From Clostridium sp. (GTDB lineage: Bacteria; Bacillota; Clostridia; Lachnospirales; Lachnospiraceae), in the NCBI GenBank assembly GCA_004554205.1, contig SFNH01000014.1, positions 1 to 24,197 on the forward strand: a stretch of DNA of 24,197 nt. The letters run 5' to 3'. Each line of letters opens with the position of its first letter. Positions within the stretch are counted from its first letter, which is position 1. Shown here piece by piece: positions 14,074 to 22,700 of the stretch. The notes under the pieces are model-generated. The model was not told where the DNA came from and did no database searches. It saw only the letters and a list, made by a program, of their open reading frames with translations. The translations under genes were made by a program, and so were the position numbers.

Positions 14074-15093
14074 TTAAAGCTGCTTCAAGAACCGGATATC
14101 ATTCTCGTACAGAAGCCGCATGTCGTCGATCTCATACTTAAGCAGCGCGATGCGCTCTAACCCTACGCCGAACGCAAAGCCGGTGTACTCGTCCGGGTCA
14201 ATGCCGCACATCTCGAGCACATGGGGGTGTACCATGCCGCAGCCGAGGATCTCAATCCAGCCGGAGCCCTTGCAGAAGCGGCAGCCCTTCCCGCCGCACT
14301 TAAAGCAGCTCACGTCCACCTCGGCGCTTGGCTCCGTGAACGGGAAATGGTGAGGACGGAATTTGACCTTTGTATCCTCGCCGAACAGCTCTCTTGCAAA
14401 CTCCGCCAGCGTTCCCTTAAGGTCTGCAAACGTGATATGCCTGTCAATGACAAGCCCCTCCACCTGATGAAAGGACGGGGAGTGGGTCGCGTCCACCTCG
14501 TCGGAGCGGAATACGCGCCCCGGCGCGATCATTCGGATCGGAAGCTTTCCCTTCTCCATAGTGCGTGCCTGTACCGGGGAGGTCTGGGATCGCAGACAGA
14601 TCTCATCGTTGATAAAGAAGGTGTCCTGCTCGTCTCTTGCCGGATGGTTCGGCGGAATGTTGAGCTTTGTAAAATTATAGTCCTGATACTCCACCTCCGG
14701 CCCCTCGACGACCTCATAGCCCATGCCGACGAAAATGCGCTCCACTTCCTCAAGCGCTACCATATTCGGATGGCTGTGGCCGATATTCGCCTTCTTTGCC
14801 GGGAGCGTCACATCAATGACCTCCTGCTTCATCTGCTCCTCGCGCGCTTTCTTTGCGAGAGCCGTCATTGTCTCCGCAAGCTTCGCCTCGATCATCTCCC
14901 GCGCCTCATTCACCATCTGCCCCACCTTCGGGCGATCCTCGGGCGCAACGTCCTTCATGCTCTTTAAGACGCTCGTCAGCTCGCCCTTCTTGCCGAGGTA
15001 AGCGACGCGGATGTCGTTTAACATTTCCAGCGCATCAGATGCCTCAATCTGCTTAAGCGCCTCCGCCTTGATCTTCTCTAGCTGCTCTCTCAT
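14074..15093 (-). CDS. pheS: Phenylalanine-tRNA ligase alpha subunit
   Basis: A 339-residue catalytic subunit. It has an N-terminal coiled coil (about 1-90), then the class II synthetase core: GRVFRSDEVDATHSPSFHQV (motif 2), a Cys-rich SCFKCGGKGCRFCKGSGW element typical of Firmicute PheS, and motif 3 GFAFGVGLERIALLKY near the end. I start it at MREQLEKIK (15093), which has AAGGAAGG closely upstream and gives the usual length; the open frame runs 17 codons further but has no Shine-Dalgarno there. It is the first gene of pheS-pheT (and perhaps eno). The leader is only about 75 nt, too short for the T-box usual upstream of synthetase genes. Confidence 0.97.
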   Translation of the reverse strand: MREQLEKIKAEALKQIEASDALEMLNDIRVAYLGKKGELTSVLKSMKDVAPEDRPKVGQMVNEAREMIEAKLAETMTALAKKAREEQMKQEVIDVTLPAKKANIGHSHPNMVALEEVERIFVGMGYEVVEGPEVEYQDYNFTKLNIPPNHPARDEQDTFFINDEICLRSQTSPVQARTMEKGKLPIRMIAPGRVFRSDEVDATHSPSFHQVEGLVIDRHITFADLKGTLAEFARELFGEDTKVKFRPHHFPFTEPSAEVDVSCFKCGGKGCRFCKGSGWIEILGCGMVHPHVLEMCGIDPDEYTGFAFGVGLERIALLKYEIDDMRLLYENDIRFLKQL

Positions 15094-15176
15094 ACTTTCC
15101 TTCCTTTCCCCGGTACAGGGGGATATTTTTGTAATGTCCATCACGTGTCAATTTGTGCATACTGAACTGTTACATA

Positions 15177-15205
15177 ATTTTAGTGAAACGGCAGAGAAAA
15201 GTCAA
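15177..15205 (-). promoter_or_regulatory. Sigma-A promoter of pheS-pheT
   Basis: On the minus strand TTGACT (15205-15200) and TAAAAT (15182-15177) are spaced by 17 nt. The -35 begins 3 nt after the stop codon of the FAD oxidoreductase gene, so the two units are separable. The expected start site is near 15169, within a TGAACTGTTAC-type motif. Confidence 0.7.
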
Positions 15206-15208
15206 GTT

Positions 15209-16555
15209 TTATTTTCGCAGGTTTGTCTGTGCCGGGCCGTCCAGGAGCTTTCCGTCCCGGGTATAGCGGGAGCCGTGACAGGGACAGTCCCAGGTCTGCT
15301 CATCCTCGTTCCAGGAAAGTCCGCAGCCCAGATGGCGGCAGCGATGGGTCGATTCCTTTCTGTCCAGGCCGTAGATGACTCCCTTCGTGAGCCCCATGGC
15401 GCTCTCCCCCATATCCACCGCCCATGCGCCCGCCGACGCAAGCGGATGGACGCGCTGCGGGGAGAACAGCTTCCTGTATGGATTCTCCACGCCGCAGATC
15501 AGGTCGCGCAAAAGCATAGCCGCCACCATGGTGGTCGTCATTCCCCACTTTTTAAATCCTGTCGCCACATACCAGTTCGGGTAAAATGCCGAATACCTCC
15601 CGATAAACGGCAGACCGTCGTGGGTCATGCAGTCCTGCGCCGACCAGCGCGCCACCTCCTTTGCCTGAGGGAAGAGATTTTCCGCTTTCCGTTTGACAGA
15701 TAAATACTGACCGCCGGATTTGATTTTTCCGGTACGGTGCGCGCCGCCCCCGACCAGAAGCAGATTTTCAAAGTTGCGGAAAGACAGACCATCCCTGTCA
15801 ATGCTGTAATACATTCCACCCAGATCGCCCGCCTTTTCATAGGCGATCACATAGCTTCTCTCCTGGTGCTGCCGCGCAAAATAGAAGCCGGGAATATTAA
15901 GAAACGGATAATGTGCGGTAAACACAACGTTTTTTGCCGACACTGTACCCTTGTCCGTTATGATCCGGGTGCCCTTCACCGACAGCACCTTTGTCTTTTC
16001 GTATATCGTGAGGTCGGCGGAGATCGCTTTAATAAATTCCAGCGGATGAAACTGCGCCTGCCGCTCAAAGCAGACCGCGCCCACCGTCCGCATGGGAAGC
16101 GACATCTCCTCCACAAAGCAGGCAGGCAGCCCCAGCCTCGCGCAGGCCTGCGTCTCATCGAGCAATGCCTGCTTGTCCCAGAGCGAGTACAGATACGCCG
16201 GGAGACGCTCAAAATGACAATCTATCTTATTTTCCCTCGCCAGCTTCTCATACTCAAGTATGGCCTGTTCCTGCGCCCTCGCGTAAAGCCTGGCGCTCTC
16301 CTCACCATACTGACGTGTGAGTTTCCGGTAGATCATGCCGTGCTGGCTCGTAATCTTCGCCGTAGTGTTTTTCGTCTGCCCCCCGGCAATACGGTCCGCC
16401 TCAAGAACCACAGTATGAATTCCACTTTTTTCCAGTAAGTACGCCGTCAAAACTCCTGCCATCCCGGCGCCGACGACTGCCGTATCCGCTGTGATATCGC
16501 CTTTTAAGCACTCCTGACGGGGGATGCTCACGCTCCTGCTCCAGATTGATTCCAT
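15209..16555 (-). CDS. FAD-dependent oxidoreductase with C-terminal Rieske domain
   Basis: A 448-residue soluble protein. Near the N terminus it has the dinucleotide-binding loop VVGAGMAGVLTAYLLEKSG (27-45) followed by VVLEAD, and a central DAO (glycine oxidase-like) fold. The last 45 residues carry a compact Rieske 2Fe-2S site: Cys406-x-His408 and Cys424-x2-His427. This fusion matches the YhfW-type group of Firmicutes (DadA-like oxidase plus Rieske), whose substrate is unknown. The start at 16555 gives a full N terminus; its Shine-Dalgarno (AGAGG, about 12 nt upstream) is weak. It ends 3 nt before the pheS promoter and seems to be a single-gene unit. It could supply electrons in a redox pathway, but no link to the flavoprotein operon is shown. 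Confidence 0.92.
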   Translation of the reverse strand: MESIWSRSVSIPRQECLKGDITADTAVVGAGMAGVLTAYLLEKSGIHTVVLEADRIAGGQTKNTTAKITSQHGMIYRKLTRQYGEESARLYARAQEQAILEYEKLARENKIDCHFERLPAYLYSLWDKQALLDETQACARLGLPACFVEEMSLPMRTVGAVCFERQAQFHPLEFIKAISADLTIYEKTKVLSVKGTRIITDKGTVSAKNVVFTAHYPFLNIPGFYFARQHQERSYVIAYEKAGDLGGMYYSIDRDGLSFRNFENLLLVGGGAHRTGKIKSGGQYLSVKRKAENLFPQAKEVARWSAQDCMTHDGLPFIGRYSAFYPNWYVATGFKKWGMTTTMVAAMLLRDLICGVENPYRKLFSPQRVHPLASAGAWAVDMGESAMGLTKGVIYGLDRKESTHRCRHLGCGLSWNEDEQTWDCPCHGSRYTRDGKLLDGPAQTNLRK

Positions 16556-16650
16556 TTCTGCTCTGCCTCTTTCTGCATTTGTAACTGTTCAGCACCTTCA
16601 CAGTTACCTGCATTTTTCAAATATTATTTACAGTTTCAGGCAATTTTACA

Positions 16651-16696
16651 CAAAACATCGGGGGATGCCGCGAATCTGACGATCGCGACATCCCCC
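16651..16696 (-). terminator. Intrinsic terminator after the giant surface-protein gene
   Basis: GGGGGATG (16660-16667) pairs with CATCCCCC (16689-16696), with CGCGA/TCGCG continuing the stem after one mismatch, around a 9-nt loop. On the minus strand it is followed by GATGTTTTGTG, a weak U-tract. It begins 43 nt after the stop codon of the giant gene. The strength of the stem makes a terminator the best reading. Confidence 0.72.
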
Positions 16697-16739
16697 AAAG
16701 CAAATCATTTTGTTTTCCATAACGTATGAGAGGCGCTTT

Positions 16740-19700
16740 TTACCGCCTGGGCGGCACAAGTTCTACTCTGTACCTGAGCAGATACTTTGCTCTCGCATTA
16801 AGACCGAGAGCGCCGGTACCATCCATATAGTCCTGCACCTCGTCGGCAGTCTTGCCTGTCAACGGGAAACTGTCATCAAGATATGTCTCAATAAAGCCGC
16901 TTCCTGTCCCAACTGAAAATTCAAAATTGCCGCTACTCCCGGCTTTGAGAGTTCCCAATTCAAGATCGTTCTGCATTCCGTTAAGAAGCGCACTTTCCGC
17001 AAAGACAAATCCATCAGCCGAATCCACGTCCGTGCCTCTCACGGCGAGATAAATATCACTGTAGCCCACAGCATCTGACGCAGTTGCCTTTAGCTGCATC
17101 TCACCCCAGGTAATTCCCGCCTCCGCATTCAGACTGTCTAAGCCGGTCAGGATCACCTTCACATCATAAGCGCCCTTATTCTTCACCTGGTAATTCGGCG
17201 AACTTAAGAGTTTCTCCGTACCTGTCTGCACGCTCTTAAGCTCCGTGGTCGTATCGCCGCTCTTCTGTCTCGCAACCAGGTAAATATCCGTCGGCACCTC
17301 GGTCTTTAATACCTTCCAGTCCTGAAGCTCGAGCACAGTCGGGTCATCCTCCACCTGCACCAAAAACAGCTCCTGCGGTACCGTCGTGCCGAGGGCGAAG
17401 CGCAGATATTCGGCATCTGCACCGTCTGCCGGGGCGTAAGCATCCGCCGTGGTAAATTTCACCACATCGCGCCCCGCCTCTGCGTGATCCATATCAAGCG
17501 TGAGGGTAACATCGTCGTTAAGCTTCCCTGTAATATGCAACTCACTGTTCAGCCAGTTCGGTTCACTCTCTGTGCCACGGTTCTCAGCTCCCAGGTAGAT
17601 ACTGTGCCCGGCAAGTCCCGGATCTCCGCCTCCAAGCTGAGTAATTCCGCTCGTCCCCGCAATAACAGGATTATAGATTCCGTCACCCTTCTTAGCTTTC
17701 AAATCTGTAAAGACTGCTCTGTTCACAGTCACTTGTCCTTCATTGTATATCGCACCGCCATGTTTCCCGATCGTCCCGGTCCCGTCATATGTATTATTAT
17801 TATTACGCAGTTCACAGCCGTCCTGAAGCGTGAGGGAAGCGGAAAGCACCTGTACAAGCGGGAAAAGAGAACTGGTATCTCTTGTCACAGTAATCTCTTT
17901 CATATGGGAGTCCGATGCCCACGCGCTGGCGCGGCCATCAAGAATCAAATCTTTTCCAAGCGTTATCGTTCCCCCACCTACTACAAGCAGAGAACCTGTA
18001 TAGTCACCCACATTGTAACCGGTTGCCGCAAGCTCCGTCCCCGTCATTGTATCGTTACGGGCAAAATCAGGCTGGATATAGCGCGCAATCGTGACCTTCA
18101 CCCCGTCACCCAAGCTCACCGTACCGTCCGTTCCGGTATAAGTGTTCCCGGAAATCTCCGTTGTTCCTGCGACAGATATCGGATTATTCACCACAAAAAT
18201 CTTGTCTGTGTAGTATGTATTCAAAAGCTCATAGGCACGCTTCAATGTCTTTACCGGGTGTGCCGGATCCGACCCCACAGCCATATCGTCACCGTTTACA
18301 CCGTCGATGTAAACCGGGAGCTTCTCCGCCAGTTCAAGGATCAGCGGATCAGAAGCATTCTTTATAATGCTAAAGGAAGTAAGAACCCTTTTATCAAGCA
18401 CATATGTCGCAAACTGCTCAACTGTCGCCTCAGCATCCAAATACTTTACCACGGCACGTCCGGCATACGGATCGCGGAATAACAGATGAATCTCACTCAG
18501 GGTCCCTGTCGTAATGGAATCATTGAGCGTCTGTAAATAACGGCTGGTGGCCGTCGTTCCCAATCCCTCGAGGAATACCGTTCCTCCAAAGACTGTATGG
18601 CCTTGTATATAGGAAACATTTTCACCCGTGCTGTTGTGGTAAAGGTCTGTTCCTCCTACCACATTCTCGCCCAGGCTTAAGTTCCTAAACTCCACCCAGT
18701 CAAAATATACAACTGAACTTCCGCTCGCCTCAACGCCTGCCGAAACACCTTCATAGACGGCTTTGCCGTTCAGGTCCCCGATCCGGTAGGCGGAGCCGCC
18801 ATCCTTATTAAGGATATTTCTGTTATTGGCAAGAACCGTCATCTTAGGTGTCGGGTTTTCCGTCGTGGAGACTGACCCCAAATTCAGGGAACCTTCATTG
18901 ACGACCTGTATGATAGGCGCCTGCGCCTCCACCCCATTCGCCGCATAAAGCGGGTTCGCGCTCTCCTGCGGCTCGGAGTGGCCGTCAAGCTCCACACCGC
19001 AAAGGCTTAAGCCGCCCTCGCCCTCAACAAGGAAGAGGCTGTTTTTCAGCGTCTCCTTAGCATAGCCATCATATGTCGCATCAGAATCCGTATAGCCGCT
19101 CGGCTGCGCGTAGCGCTTAAAGCAGATGTACCCGGAAATCTGATCGGTCACTTCTGTCACGCCGTCTGAATAGGAATATTTGCTCACACGGCTGGTTGAG
19201 CCATCTTTCTGCACAGTCGTGTTCTCCAGCACAACGGTATCCTCTATGCTGATCGTGCCTACCACATAGACCAATGTGTCATTGTCGGCGCTGACAGTAC
19301 CTGCCTCCTGCCGCTCGCGTATATGGCTGTATACCTTCTGAAGCGTCTTAAACGCAGTATCCGGTGTGTTACCGTCGTTTAAGTCGCTTCCGTTTTTGCC
19401 GTCAATGTAAACTGCAGTCTTCCCCGTCAGCTCAAGCGTCATTGACGTGGCACTTCTGGCAAGTCTGGCGGCGCTGAAAAGCATCGCGCCGTTTGCGGGT
19501 GCGGTGTCCGTGTAGCCGAGACCGTAGCTCGACTGGATAAAATCATCCAGCTTAAAGTAGCTCCGCTCCGTAGTCCCCGGCGTCATGCCGCTCTCAAAGC
19601 GGACAAGCGGTCTCCCGATATAGTGATTCTGCAGGGCAAGCTTGATCTGTTCTCCGTCCGTGGGCGCCCAAGTGGCGTCAATATCTACGACCGCCGCCGT

Positions 19701-22700
19701 TGCCCTCGCCTCATCGGTCCCGGTTCCGCCCAGATAGACATCGCCCGCACCGGTAAGAGAAACGCTGCCGTATAATTTAAGTATTCCATTATCTGCATTA
19801 TTCGATGCGTCAGCTGCTACATAGACAGCCGCGCCCTGTACCGCCTCCATATCTGAAATGCTCACACCGCCGGCAAGGCACAACTGACCTCTCGTCTCCA
19901 CATAAAAGGCTCCGCCGCGTCCCGACAGCGTTTTTGAATCACTGTTCACCGGGTCCTCATACGTCCCGGTATTATTATTCCGGCCAAAGACTGCGCTGGC
20001 GGCAGTCTGCCCCGCAGCCTCATCAATGCCGACAAACACACTCACACCGCCCGGCACATAAACCAGGGCTTCTCCGTTATGCTCGGCTCCATCGACGGCT
20101 CGGCGTCCGTAAACCGAAATTCCACTCAGGGTAAACCCGTCTTTCGCCGCACGGATCAGATTTCCATAGTATGCCTTCGCCGCGCCGCCCGACGCAGTCC
20201 CGTTTGAGCGGTACACCTCAAAACCCGTATACCGGCATACATAGGACGGTGACGGCGTGCTCCACGTCACATCCGTCTCCTCGGGCATAATCTGCCCGCA
20301 TACATAGATGACATAGGCGTCCTTCGTACCATCGCCCATCTCGCCCAACGCCTGGGCTTTCTCAAACGTCTTCACCGGGGAATCCGGCGTCAGACCGTTT
20401 CTCGTGTCATCCCCGTCCGTTCCGCTCACAAAAATCCTGCGCATCAGAACCAGACACTGTTTCTGCGCAACAGCCGCATTTGATGTGATGGCTGTGTCAC
20501 CGCGGCTCGAATCCAGCACATACTGGTCAGAGTACAGCCTGATACCGTCAAAGCAGCTCGCGGCATCCGTCACCGCAGTCCCATCAGGTATCACCGCAAT
20601 GCTCCCCTTCTTGTACTGACCGGTGCCGCTTCCCTCATTCAGCCATACTTTGTATATACGGCCCGACGGAATGGCTCCGCCGACAGTCAAAGGTTTCGCA
20701 GAGCTGTTTAAATAAATGGCATCGGAAGCCTCGCAGGCTCCGTCAAGCCGGAAATTGTAGCCATCGACATAAATCGGCGCAAAGCTCCCTCTGGGAGAGA
20801 CCGCGGAAGCAACCGTAGTGTGGACGGTATTGCCGGTGATGCTGCCCCCCGCAAGTGTCACACCGCCTCCGGTCGTTTGCGCCTGACCGATGAAGCAGAC
20901 AGCACTTCCCTGTCCACCCATATTTGATCTAATGCTTCCGCCGGAGAGATTGAAGGATCCGCCATTCGCGATGAGCACGGCTCCGCCCTTCACCTCGCCT
21001 GACACGGCGCCCGAAACCTCCACGCTGTTTTCGTCAATCATGCCGGACTTCATATTAAAGGAAGCGCCTGACGAGACAGTAACCGCTGCGCCCGCCACGC
21101 TCTTTCCGGCATCAGGAGCATCAAGAATCATGCGCATCCCCGTGATCTGACCGCCGGCAAGAGTGAGGGAACCTGCATTAACCTCAATGCCTGACGCGGC
21201 GCCGTCGGCGGCGGACTTCACATGGTTGTTGCGGAAAATCGCGCCATCAGCTAATAACACCTCAGCTCCGGAATCCTTGATGTCGAGTAGCGGAGCGGAA
21301 GAACCATCAGCAGCCGCAGCGCGGACATCCGCCCCATTTCCGTCTATTATGATATTCTTAAATACCAGTGTCTTACCGGATAATCCGTGCTCAATGAGCG
21401 CGCCCCCGCTGTAAGCCTTGTCCCGTTTCACAAGGGGAGTCCAGGTCTCGCCGCTTACAGAGTTTGTCAGCGTGCCGCCCTCGCCAAACGACCAGTCTGT
21501 ATCATCCCCGGCAGAGCCGTCACGGTCAGTCCAGGCAGTGATCGGCACCTTGCCGCAGATCAGGATATTGGCGCCTTCTTTAAAGTAACTCGTACTTAAT
21601 AGCTGCCTTGCACGGTGGAAAGTGCGCACCGCCGTCTCCGGCGACAGACCGTTCTTCGTATCGTCGCCTTCTCCGGAAAGATAGATCCAGTTTGCCTCCT
21701 CAAGGACAATATTCGGAGACGCGGATTTCAAAATCCAGTTTTCGTGTTCTTTTATTCCGTCCTCAGCCTTGACAAATTCCGAAAGATACTGTGCGGCATC
21801 CGTCACCGATGTCCCCTCCGGAATAACGGCATTCTTCCCGAGGAAGCTCTCCGCCAGGCTCAAATGATACTGATTTCCCGAAGCCGGCACTGTGCACAGA
21901 CGGATGGGATTGTCCGGATTCTCAAGGCGAATCTGACCTGTAACGCTCACCCCTCCGTCCAGATATAAAGCTCCCCTCAGCCGGGCAGCCGTTTCGGCAT
22001 CACCCACGGAGATGGACGCCGCATCGCGAAGCTGCACATTTGTATCATCCCCGGCATAGACAGCACACCGATCCTTAAGAACCGCGCCGTCTCTGCGCTT
22101 CTCCGAAAGAATCCGGGAATTCATAAGCATATTGAAAGAAGCTCCGATTCCGGCAAGCTCCACCGCATTACCCTCTATATCTTCTATGCGGGCAGTGTCA
22201 TAGAGCGACAGCTCACTGTATGCGCCCAGCTTCACACCGCCGCCCGCATTGCTGCGAAGCTGCGACGTTCCGCGCATATTCACAGTAGCGCGTGCGGTTG
22301 AGGCTGTCCCGCCTGCCGAAATGACAGGATTTCCGTCAGAAACGTATTCCGCCGCGCCGTCGATGATAATATCATCGAGGTCAAGGGTCGCCGACGGGCC
22401 TACGGCGATCATCGCATCTTTAAAATCAGTATACCGCCGAACCTGGGGTTTTACATAGTCCCGGATATAATCATCACTCCAGTCGGGATGATCCGCTTTC
22501 ACCGTGTCCGCGTTAAAAGCGGCATTCGTTACTGTAAAGAGCTCGGAATCATAGTTCATCCTCCACTCCTGATCCGACGAAATCTCAACCGTCGTCCCGC
22601 AGATATAGATATGGGGGGTAAAGCCCCTCCGGCCTTCCTCCGGCAGGGAACTCTCCTTCGCACTCTTCGCCTCAATCTCCTCGCGCAGGCGTTCCATCGC

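Noticed and set aside
15094..15208. T-box upstream of pheS
   Set aside because: Too short, with no specifier loop, no conserved T-box sequence and no terminator.
16740..17100. Sortase LPXTG anchor at the end of the giant protein
   Set aside because: The C terminus ends RYRVELVPPRR with no LPXTG motif, hydrophobic helix or separate basic tail of that type.
17484..18482. Plus-strand frame of 332 codons inside the giant surface-protein gene
   Set aside because: Basic, Cys/Arg-rich translation without domains; antisense shadow of the beta-helix coding sequence.
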